60,000 nt of DNA from Nematostella vectensis (taxonomy: Eukaryota; Cnidaria; Anthozoa; Actiniaria; Edwardsiidae). The stretch spans positions 2,707,998 through 2,767,997 of the forward strand of contig NC_064045.1 in the NCBI RefSeq assembly GCF_932526225.1, written 5' to 3'. Position numbers and translations under genes: made by a program. Under the pieces are notes generated by a model. It was not told the DNA's origin and did no database searches. It saw only the letters and a program-made list of their open reading frames with translations. Of this stretch, positions 12,301 to 24,300 are shown one piece after another; within the stretch, counting starts at the first letter, position 1, and each line of letters begins with the position of its first letter.

Positions 12301-15300
12301 GCGAACTCCTTTCTCACTAGACCTTCTCCATCTTTCCTCCCACCCCCTAGCATCACTCGGCTCCCAGTTTTATTTCTCCCCTTCGCATTTGACTAGTACC
12401 TGGTCTTACCTCCTGATGATAAACCTTGTGCTAGAATACACGTAAGGTTGCTTTACATTTCGAAGAGCTCTAAGAAATATCCCACCTTTCCATTTTGTAA
12501 CTCTATATACTTGTTTTTGTCATCCCCATTCTTGCCATTCTACGCCATCATATATGTTCCACATTTTCCTCCCTTCCAGATTATCTATCCACCTAACACC
12601 CACCCCCCCCACCACCACCACCACCCACCCACCCCAGGTGCTTTGGTACGAATACCCGCCTTCAACCGAAAACTTTAGCACCTACGATCAAGCTTGTGAC
12701 TATACAGGGGTTTCTAATAAAAAGTTTCAATTTGCAGTTTGCAACTCACCTCCTCGTCTTTCAGTCTCTTCAGGTGTGCGATCTCCTGAGCATGCTCTGT
12801 GCGTGCATCTTCCAACGACTTCCGGTGAAGATCTCTCAGCCTCTCGCTCTCCCCAGTCCACTGAGACTCCAGAAGCTGGAGTTTGCGTGCATGTGCAGAT
12901 TGATTGTCCGCTAGCTCTTGTTCCATTGACCGCAGGCGCTCCGTGTAGTAGTTGATCTGGAGGTCGGATTCTTCCTTGATGCGCGCCTCACGTCGCTCGT
13001 ACGACTCCTCGATTGTCTTCACGTGGGCCCTGGATGTGATAGCACATTAGACGTAGGCCTACGCTGACCTGAGAATAGAGCTTGTCCTAATGGTATCTTT
13101 AGGAATGTCTATAAACCACTAACATTCCAAAATACAACGATCTATTTTCAAGAACTTCTGCTACTCTGACAATCTGATATCTTAAATTAATGTTTGAGTG
13201 AAATTATTTCAGACTAAAGCTTAAATTAGCCGATGGAAATGTGACTTGGCGGCGTCATTGGTCCTCTTTAGAAAGAAGCCAAGCTTTTGTTGATCTCTAA
13301 AACTTTTCTTCTATGTTTGCTTCGATTCTAAAAAAGGGCAAGCTAACATTTTTTTGGTGGCGCAGGGATCGTAAAAAAAAGTCATAAATAACCGTGCAGC
13401 GCCAGGTACAACCCCTTCTTGTTAATAATGATAATAACTATTAGATAATAACTTGTCTCTCATAAGAAAAGTCTCTCTTACGTAATGAATACCAGTCTTT
13501 TTGCATAAGAGAGAGAAGGTTAAAATGTTGAACTACTAGTGCATTCTATCAGTGCTTGTGTGACGTACTTGTGAGAGGTTTGTATGCTCTCAAGCTCTGA
13601 TTGGTGCCTCTGCTTGAGTGACTCCAAGGTCGCCTGCAAGTGGTCCCTCTCCATCTGGAGATGATGTAACTAAAGGAATGTCAACAGCATCACCATCGCA
13701 ACCATCATCACCATCACAACCATCATCACCATCGCAACCATCATCACCATCACAACCATCATCACCATCGCAACCATCATCACCATCGCAACCATCATCA
13801 CCATCGCAACCATCATCACCATCGCAACCATCATCACCATCGCAACCATCATCACCATCGCAACCATCATCACCATCGCAACCATCATCATCATCGCAAC
13901 CATCATCACCATCGCAACCATCATCACCATCGCAACCATCATCACCATCGCAACCATCATCACCATCGCAACCATCATCACCATCGCAACCATCATCACC
14001 ATCGCAACCATCATCACCATCGCAACCATCATCACCATCGCAACCATCATCATCATCATCACCACAACCACAACCATCATCATCACTATCATCATCAACA
14101 CCATCATCGTTACCATCAACGCCATCATTATCATTATCATCATCGTCAACAACCTTTGCCACCATAATTGCCATCATCAATATGATAATCAAAACCATCA
14201 TCATCACTATCTAAAATAACAACACCAAAAATACTATATAATTATTACTGCCAACACTTTTTTCCATCTTTATCGTCATATTTAGTATCCTCTCTGAACT
14301 AAAAAAGACCATTACCTTGTTTTGTAACTGTCCATAATCAGATTGGACTCCCTGTGGTGCAAACCCTGTCGATACATTGCTGAAGCTTTGAAGCTGGGTT
14401 GCCTGTGGTGCAGGGGCTGGGGTGCTCTGCACTGGGTAGTAGCCTGGGCTAAAATGTCCTTGCGTTACCATGGCACCAGGCGCAAGGTTGAAACGCGGGT
14501 CATGGGGTTGCGTCTGTTGGTTACCCTGTGGTATTGCCGAGGTACCAGGAAGATGGATGCTAGGGCCTGGTGATAATACCTGGTGGGCGCCCTGTGGTGC
14601 GGGTGTCTCGGGTGCACTCTGAATCTGCTCTTGTTGTTGGGTTGCCTGTGGCTGACCTGCAGGTAAAGCCTGGGTATGAACGGGGGGCTGATCATTGTGT
14701 CTTGTTTGGGATCCCTGTGGTTGTTGATTCATCAAGGCTTGGTTCCCTGGCTGTATTCTGGTTGTCAAGGTATTGCTTGAAGGCGTGTCTGTTGCCAGTG
14801 TGTCTTGCTTCCATGGTGATCTAGTTTCATTGGTTTGGCTTGCAGGCGTTGCCGTTGCTAGGGTACTATGGGGCGTGTCTGGTTGATATGTCGGTTTGTC
14901 CATATTCGGTATTTTCTGCTGAGTAGCCGCCGTTTGCTTCGGGTGTTGGGTGGATGATGAATCCAGGGAGTCCCCCTCAGTACTGGATTGCTCCTGCCAT
15001 CGCCTGCCCCTCCGCCCGCTCGTTTCCCATGGCAACCTGTGAATCATGGGCGGTGCTGTTAGCCAAGAATGAGATGATCGACATGAAGCGTTCATGAACA
15101 CGTGACGAAAAGCTCTACGTAGACGGATAATCACAAATGACAATAGGGACAATAATTAAAGTTACCTTGAGCCTTGGGCTGCCTGTGGTTTGTCCGTTTC
15201 ATCAGGAGTGATGCCTAACATTTTGAGGAAGTCGTCGCTCTCCTTGCTGCTTCGCCTTCGTATTCTGGTCGGGGTCTCATCCGGGGATTTGCTCCCTGCA

Positions 15301-18300
15301 AACACGTGGCGTGGTCATGGTAACATATATCACGTGACAGACATTTGTTGTAGGTTTTTGGACACAATGTGACTAAGATCGTGTCTGTACAGGACCCGAA
15401 ATGATACCAGGACCCGAAACGATCCCCAAAAGTTCCCCAACTGATCCCGGGGCCCGAAACGATCCCCAGGAGTCCCCGAAGGAATTATAGTAATGGACAA
15501 ACAAAAGGAATGTAGAAGGATTGGCTTTCAGTTTTCATATGAAACATTTTAGCGTTATTTGTGTTACTATCAGGATATTGACATTAACTAAAACCATAGT
15601 ATTAAAATTTTAATATACGACTGCGCTGGAAATACAGTGGTTGAGTCAGAAATTGGGGTCAATAACAATTTCCGTCATAGAAATTTGAAGAACCAGGCGT
15701 GAATAAATTATTTATACATAACAAGCCATTAAAAAGTCTCCACAAATAAGACATGCTGCTTTCCGTAGGAAGCGAAATGTGTTAAGGTTATTCATGGATA
15801 TTTGTTTGCATGTTTGTTTGTATTCGGTGAATGAAACACCTATTATGAGATCGTGCCGGGGTGTACGCACGACCACATGAGGAAATTCAAAACTCACATA
15901 AATATTGCTTTCAACAAAAGCCACATCTGTTAATATTTTGCAACTGTAGTTAAAGGGTTGTTTGAGTGCATATACTCAGTGTGCTTTTGTCATTCCATTT
16001 TCTCGGCCAAACCGGCTGTCTAAAATGTGTCGGTTAATCTTCGCTCATGGCAACAAGGATTTCGTGGTGAAATACACGTTTGGTTGTCAAATGAATATAG
16101 ATTTTTAGGGGAGATATTTACCAGAAACGAGATATATAGTGTCAGAGTCATGTGTCGGAACTGCAAATGTTTAGAGTGTGATGGAAGGTTGGTTGTTCTG
16201 AGCGAGGCTGTGCTTTGGCTGTGCTATGTTTATGTTGTATTCCTTTCAGTATCAATTAAAAGTTGTGTACTTGTTTTGGACTCTGTTTATGGGTTTACCG
16301 CCGGGGCAATGTAATAAATAGAAGTATTGTATTGGAATTTAGGTTTTTCAGTCAAGTTATTTGGAAATTGAGTCGCTGTAAACTCTTAATTATGCTTTAC
16401 GAATTGTAAGTATTTCTTCTGCTTTCCCTTTGTCCATTACCGCAATTCCTTGGGGTTGATTTCGGGGACCCCTTGGTATCGTTTCGGGTCCCGGGATCAG
16501 TTGGGGTACTTTTGGGGATCATTTTGGGTCCTGTGATCGTTCCGGGTCCTGTGATCGTTCCGGGTCCTGGGATCATTTCGGGTCCTGTACATGTCCCCAC
16601 GTATAAGAAAACGGAGCTTTCCGAAAAGGATGATGACTTTAAGCGGGCGATGTAAAGGAACTGTATTTATACGGATAAGGATATCGATAACGATGCCGAA
16701 AACGGAACAATTCGAAAACAAAATACTTTCGGTGCCGTGTGGACGCGCGAAAACGAAGCTTTATTAAAACGACGTGATAACGTGATTCACACCGACGCAT
16801 GCGCTCTATAGCTTATAAATTTCGTACCGTTTCTGCGTTACGGTGGGTGCGGGCCGTCTCGTGTGGACGCAGATATTTTCAAAAACGGATACGTGGGGAC
16901 AGGGTCCATTAATATGAGCGTATAATCATTGATGATCACGCAACTATCATTGTTAACAGCCCTTCACAAGAAAATCAAAACCTGGAGCCTTGAGCGCAAA
17001 TTTGAAAAATAAATAATTTGTCAAATAATTTCAGGCAATAATGTAGTTTGTTCAGTCTACCTCCTGAAGTCGGTTCCGTAGCAGCTGGTGAAACAGGTTT
17101 AGTAGGTTTAGACTGCGATACCGGTTTAGCCTGTTCCGGAGTTCGCTTGGGCAGTGAAAGAGGTAGCTCCAGGCCTGGATCCTCAGTACCCAGACCTAGC
17201 CAATCAGCGCCTGCCCCCCCGCCAGGCTTGCCTTCTGGTGACAAAATCAATGAAGCGTTCAGACCAATACCTCGCACTAAAGCGCCCGGTCACCAGTCTA
17301 CTTCCGGTCGATTACGTAACAATCTCCGATGATTTTTAACGGAAAACGGGAAAAGTATTTCAAAATATTGAAATCATTGTGTCTATTGGAAGTTTCTTTG
17401 AGGTTGTGACTGAAAATCTAGAGCGGAGGCCATGTTAAATAGCGCGGGTTCTTATAGATTCTTTTGTCTCTTTCCGTTTGCGGTTTCCGTCGACCCTCCG
17501 GAAGTAAATTGGCGATATTGCCGCTTTAATAATGGTCTTTGTATGAAACAAGATAGCTCCCCACAAACATACTACGTGCATAGGAAACACGCGATGCAGT
17601 CTACGTCCTTGCTAACCGTATCTCCTATTAAGATCCCTTGATATCATTAATCATTAGGATATTCCCAACCTGGGCTTGCTGTGTCGCGCCGTGGGGAGGC
17701 TACCTCATCCAAGAACGAGCCACCCCTCTCGGTCTCGGGCTCGTCCGCTCCCCTGCTAGACACCGCACGACCCCGATTACTGGGCGCGGTCCTGGGGCGG
17801 CTGCTCCCCAAGATGTCATCATCCAGCCCAAGATCATCCGCAAACCGGACGGAGCGGCGGCCAGACCCGGGTGCTGTGTCCGGTCTTGAAATGCCTGTCC
17901 GGGCTCGTCCAGGTGTGGAAGCGGCCGAAGGCATGTAGCCGCCGAATTGGAAGGACTCCTCAGAGGTTGGGCTTGTAGCTGGAGGGGAATGGGTCGAGAA
18001 TTGTCACAGAAAAATACACACAGGGGGGTGGGGGATGGGGTTCTCGGAATAAAATTTCTTGCAAGTAAAAGTAGCAAGGCGAATGAAGAATCAAGAAAAG
18101 ATTTAGATCGCCTTTAAGAGAAGCCTTAATAGAGTCATGGGTAAACAAGTTCTTCTTGATATGGAAGAAAATTACCAGTAAAACAAATTTATGTGGTCAT
18201 TTTTATTTTCGATAATATCTTTGTTATCATTTACATTTTAATGCGGTCTAATTGTAAGGAAACTTCAAAATAACCATTCACGATTGAAATCTAATCCTTG

Positions 18301-21300
18301 ATTAACAATATAAAAAAAAGTATATCAATAACTTGCTTGAATTGGTCGATGGAAACGGATCGTTTGAATGATTCAAAATGGTATTAGTCTCTTTAGTCCG
18401 TTATAAAACCTACCCAGTACCCTTCCCAAATCGTAAGCAAACCCACCCTTCTTAGCAGCAGGCGGTTTGGCGTCGGGCCGCTTAGTGCTGATGTTAGCCA
18501 TGAATTCATCCAAGGACTGGGGCGGGGCTTTCTTCTGCTCCTCTTTCTTCCCTCCAAGCAAGGCGCTGAAGCGATCGGAAGGCGAGTCTTTCACTTCAGC
18601 AGCGGCAGCGCGCTTAACCCCGGGCTTGTCTTCATCAAGACCTATACAATAGGGTGTGTGTTATGTGTGACATGCTCTTACGCAGTCACAAGACATACAC
18701 AGTGGGGTGTGTGTTGGACATGCTCTTACGCAGTCACAAGACATACACAGTGGGGTGTGTGTTGGACATGCTCTTACGCAGTCACAAGACATACATAGTG
18801 GGGTGTGTGTTGGACATGCTCTTACGCAGTCACAAGACATACACAGTGGGGTGTGTGTTGGACATGCTCTTACGCAGTCACAAGACATACACAGTGGGGT
18901 GTGTGTTGGACATGCTCTTACGCAGTCACAAGACATACACAGTGGGGTGTGTGTTGGACATGCTCTTACGCAGTCACAAGACATACACAGTGGGGTGTGT
19001 GTTGGACATGCTCTTACGCAGTCACAAGACATACACAGTGGGGTGTGTGTTATGTGTGACATGCTCTTACGCAGTCACAAGACATACACAGTGGGGTGTG
19101 TGTTGGACATGCTCTTACGCAGTCACAAGACATACACAGTGGGCTGTGTGTTGGACATGCTCTTACGCAGTCACAAGACATACACAGTGGGGTGTGTGTT
19201 GGACATGCTCTTACGCAGTCACAAGACATACACAGTGGGGTGTGTGTTGGACATGCTCTTACGCAGTCACAAGACATACACAGTGGGGTGTGTGTTGGAC
19301 ATGCTCTTACACAGTCACAAGACATACACAGTGGGGTGTGTGTTGGACATGCTCTTACGCAGTCACAAGACATACACAGTGGGGTGTGTGTTGGACATGC
19401 TCTTACGCAGTCACAAGACATACACAGTGGGGTGTGTGTTGGACATGCTCTTACGCAGTCACAAGACATACACAGTGGGGTGTGTGTTATGTGTGACATG
19501 CTCTTACGCAGTCACAAGACATACACAGTGGGGTGTGTGTTGGACATGCTCTTACGCAGTCACAAGACATACACAGTGGGGTGTGTGTTATGTGTGACAT
19601 GCTCTTACGCAGTCACAAGACATACACAGTGGGGTGTGTGTTGGACATGCTCTTACGCAGTCACAAGACATACACAGTGGGGTGTGTGTTGGACATGTTC
19701 TTACGCAGTCACAAGACATACACAGTGGGGTGTGTGTTGGACATGCTCTTACGCAGTCACAAGACATACACAGTGGGGTGTGTTGGACATGCTCTTACAA
19801 GTCATACAGAGTCATACAAGTCATACATGAGGTGATGGTTGTCCGTCGGTGAGTCGACGATGACCAAGCACCCAAAATTATGTATTGTGGCTCCTTCCGT
19901 GGCCGATTAGTCCTATGCGGGCTTTAAGACTTTGTTGCAGATGTTGCATTGCCATTGGTGGGCTTGGTAGATGTCCGTTTGCTGAGCGTACGATTTTCTG
20001 TGCTGTCTTTTGGCTTCTGCGCGTAATCTGCGAGTATTCTCAGCACCTCGTGCTCCCTTATGGCCGACATTACACAAGAAGTGTGTGGTTGTATATGCTT
20101 TACAATAATAATTAGCCCATGTACACTTGATCGCCACGTGCTATGCTATCAACATGGATGAATCTCGTTCAGCATATAAATTCCCCCACCATCCGTTCAC
20201 CTAGTATGTCTAGTATGCAACAGCGCCACCAAGGTTTTACTTACCAAGTAACCCATCGTCATCGTCGCCGAACAGATCAGGCTCAGGTTTGGCCTGGCGA
20301 CCTCTGCCCTTGGGGGGTGGGGAAGCGGATTCCCGCGGGGTCCCGTCTAGTCCCGGTAGGTCCCCATCCGAGTCAAAGTTGATATCCTCCTTGGGCTTAG
20401 CAGCACTCTTTGCACCTAGGAGGAAGACACAAGTTTTTTTTCTTTAATCTCAGTGAGTCAAGCTTGCGTGACACTATTGTTTGTGGGTCCGATTTGCGTG
20501 ACATTGTTGTTTTGGTTTTTGTCAATCTAGATTTCAAAAGCACAGTCAAGATGCTCTCCAAGGATATTTCTCCCCTAATATTTTTTTCACAACACATTTT
20601 TTCCATATTTCATTGCTTTTTGTATTTACTGGAGTAAATACAAAAAGCCCAAATAGTCGTGTTTGTGAACCAGAAGAATAAATACACCAAAAAGTGGTAT
20701 TTTACTCTGACTCAGACTCTTAAAGCTATTGTATTGTCATTGCCTTCCAGCATATACAAATTTCATTCCTATATATATTTCCTTCCCCCATCAGCCCCCC
20801 CCCCCCCCCTATAAAAAAAGCTGGACACTGTACAACAACAAACTCCAAGTGAGGCCTCAAAGAATCGGGCTTCTATATGTTTAAAAGCGACAGTTCATTC
20901 CCTCCTTTTTTGCACAATCAGTTTTAATTTGTTAACCTTAAAATCAGAAGGAACTACAAACGGGGTTCCAACGTACTACAAACGCGATTGTCATTTAATA
21001 AAAAAAGACAAACGCAATATTTGCAAGTCAACATCTACTAGAATAAAAAGTCCAAATCACGATCATTCATACCTGTTTGTTTTGGAAGTGGATCTGGTTT
21101 CGCAGGTTCCATTTCCTGTTTGACAGGTTCAGGATCAGGCCTAACCGCTTTTTTCTGCGCAGCTTTTTTTGGCTTTGGTTTCACAGGAGCGTCTTCATCG
21201 TCAGAGAGAAGGCCAGCCAAGGGGTCGTCCTCGTCGAAATCTGGAGACAAATATACAAAAATGCCAGCAATGAAAGCCTGAATGCATTAATGCGGGGTGT

Positions 21301-24300
21301 GGCGATTGGTCATTAAGGGGTCAGTGTCTATTGGTGGGAGGGGTGGGTGGTGTCTTTTGGTGGGAGGGGGTGGGTGGTGTCTTTTGGTGGGAGAGGGATG
21401 GGTGGTGTCTTTTGGTGGAAGGGGGGTGGGTGGTGTCTTTTGGTGGGAGGGGGGTGGGTGGTGTCTTTTGGTGGGAGGGGGATGGGTGGTGTCTTTTGGT
21501 GGGAGGGGGTGGGTGGTGTCTTTTGGTTGGAGGGGGGTGGGTGGTGTCTTTTGGTGGGAGAGGGGTGGGTGGTGTCTTTTGGTGGGAGAGGGGTGGGTGG
21601 TGTATTTTGGTGGGAGAGGGATGGGTGGTGTCTTTTGGTGGAAGGGGGGTGGGTGGTGTCTTTTGGTGGGAGGGGGGTGGGTGGTGTCTTTTGGTGGGAG
21701 GGGGATGGGTGGTGTCTTTTGGTGGGAGGGGGTGGGTGGTGTCTTTTGGTGGGAGGGGGGTGGGTGGTGTCTTTTGGTGGGAGAGGGGTGGGTGGTGTCT
21801 TTTGGTGGGAGAGGGGTGGGTGGTGTATTTTGGTGGGAGAGGGATGGGTGGTGTCTTTTGGTGGAAGGGGGGTGGGTGGTGTCTTTTGGTGGGAGGGGGG
21901 TGGGTGGAGTCTTTTGGTGGAAGGGGGGTGGGTGGTGTATTTTGGTGGGAGGGGGATGGGTGGTGTCTTTTGTCTGCTCCAGCCCTAATGTGTCAGTTTA
22001 TAAGCACACTTATTGCCAAGTAGATCATCTGTTATTACGGAACCTTGCACAGCAAATTTCCACAGCAGAACTTTAGAATGAAGGAATGGATGGAATGGAT
22101 GGAACTCACAACTGATATGGGCGTTTCAATATCGATATCCTAAAACTCCCTATCCTACTGTAACCATGGTAACCTTAGCTGATTAAAGTATTCAAAAGGA
22201 AAGCGCCGGTATAGAGAATCTTAAAGCCCCATTGGCAAAAAAAACCCCATTGGCAACCAAAGCGATTGTTGTTGTTTTGAAATAGCGCCATTGTCTTGCG
22301 AGCGATTTGATTGGAGGACTATAATATGCATAATTATTCACTACCGACACTCGAGGTGTGTGCTTTATCTTATTTTCGCCGGTGAAGAAAGCTTTTCAGC
22401 CAGTATTTCCACAGTATTTAGGAAGACAAGAACATAACGTAACGAAGAAACGACCAAGCAATGCGTGCTTCAAGATAAGGATCATTGACAAATAGTGATT
22501 GATGTCATCGGGAAAGATGTTCGTTTATTCCACGCGATCACCCAAACTCGAAACTATTCATTTTTTATAACTGACAAGTACTATAACCTGTAATTAAAAC
22601 TCTAGGTTAATAACCATGAAGCGAGAAGTCGAGGAGAATATATGCCGAACACATAGGAAGTATATATGTCATTACTATGATTTGCAAATTCGACTCACGG
22701 CAAAACTTATATATTTTGTTTGTTCCTCTTGCATTTTCAGGGTTGCATATAGGCTCACCTTTAAATCCAACCTGCTATTTTCATTCCCTCTATATGTGAA
22801 TGAGTGGCTAGAGTCTGGAAAACTTTGACTTAAGGAAAACTAAACCCAAATTCCTTTGAAGTCGTTGTGATTGTTATCACGCAATGCGTGCAAGATTCCC
22901 TATAGGCAAGATACTGGCATCGACACGAAGGCAAAAAGCGAAGGACTAAAGCGGAGATTGTTCTTGTTTTAAATATACTCATAAAATGCAAAAGGAATTC
23001 TGTATTGTTCTTGGACGTTAGTGAATGTTTAATACAAGTTTCACGAACCTTTTTACATACTTCCATTCCCCGTGACCTTCGGCCTTCGGCTCGAGGTGGT
23101 AAAACCGCCTTCATATGACATCGCATAAACGCCAGCATATAGATAAATCTTAAAAAAAAACTTTGAGCCGCATATCGACGATTTTAACGCGATTTTTACA
23201 ACGATAGAAGGGGTTTCTTTTCCCTGCTAGCAGAGGTCTCTTTTCTCTGTATTTCGCTGGGCTGGAGTTCGCGAGGAAAAGATACCTCTGCCATGGGTCG
23301 CAAGTTCGTTTGATCAAACCGCCGTCCACGATCGTGGACGAGATCCAGAGCGCATGCTCCGTTCATTAATTACTGGCCACTATTTGAGCCCACAATGACT
23401 AGCGCATGCATGAAACGTATATCCGCTGCCGGATAATAAGCCCGCATTCGAAACGGCGTCCTCAGTAGAAATATCACGCGACAAATTATAAAAAGAAGCC
23501 ATTCAATGCCTTATCTTCATTCAGAATTTTCTCTCTTTTGACAAACGAGTCAATCTTCCGTTTACAGGTTTTGCATATTCTTCTGGGAATAGCTGATCTA
23601 ATTTTACCAAAAAGTTTTGTAACATTTTCTTCGAATCCAACTGTGCGATATTTACATCGAAGAAACTCGCCTGCCCAGATGTCTTGAAATTAATCCCACA
23701 AACAAGACAAAACTCGTCTTTGCTGCGTTTGTTGTTCAATCTTTTTAGTGGCGTTTTAGGTGATTGAAATCGAACAGTTGTTTTTTTTTTTCGAAAAGGA
23801 GAACTAACCGGAGTTTGATTCATGATTTCCGACTAAACCCATGCAAAGCATATTGACAGCTTTCGCGCGATGGTACGGGTTTTGGCACGTCGGTCGCTTA
23901 TTAACGCTCACGCATGCGCAACAGAAACAGTTTCGACCCATGGCAGAGGTATCTTTTCCTCGCGAACTCCAGCCCAGCGAAATACAGAGAAAAGAGGCCT
24001 CTGCTAGCAGGGAAGGGTTTCTTAAAAGTTTGAAACAATTTGTAGACTTTCTATTTTTGCGCAGCATTAACATAGAGCCTCGATCTGATGTAGGCTTGGT
24101 TGCTTATGGGCCTTTAAGACGGCAAGGCGATTAATAATGATATTTACCAAGGGAATTGAACTTGTTGATATTAAACTTCTTCCCCGGCTGGCCCGGTTTA
24201 GATGCTGGTCTGGGTGATGCCGCACCAAAAGATGCCGGTTTTTCTTCTGGTTTTTCAGCAGTGTTCCGCGTTCTGGCTGCTTGTGAAGGTGGGCTGGTCG

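Noticed and set aside
13590-14214. Asp/Gly/Cys-rich and Ser/Pro/Gln-rich frames over 190 codons
   Set aside because: 18-bp array; only the FBF1 exon 15 at its edge is coding, in a different frame.
18643-19852. Frames with CVGHALTQSQDIHSG repeats on both strands
   Set aside because: 48-bp array (16 codons per unit) in an FBF1 intron; open in several frames by periodicity alone.
21297-22076. Gly/Trp-rich frames (GGVFWWEGGG repeats)
   Set aside because: All three plus frames are open because of the G-rich 27-bp array; no exon signals and antisense to FBF1.
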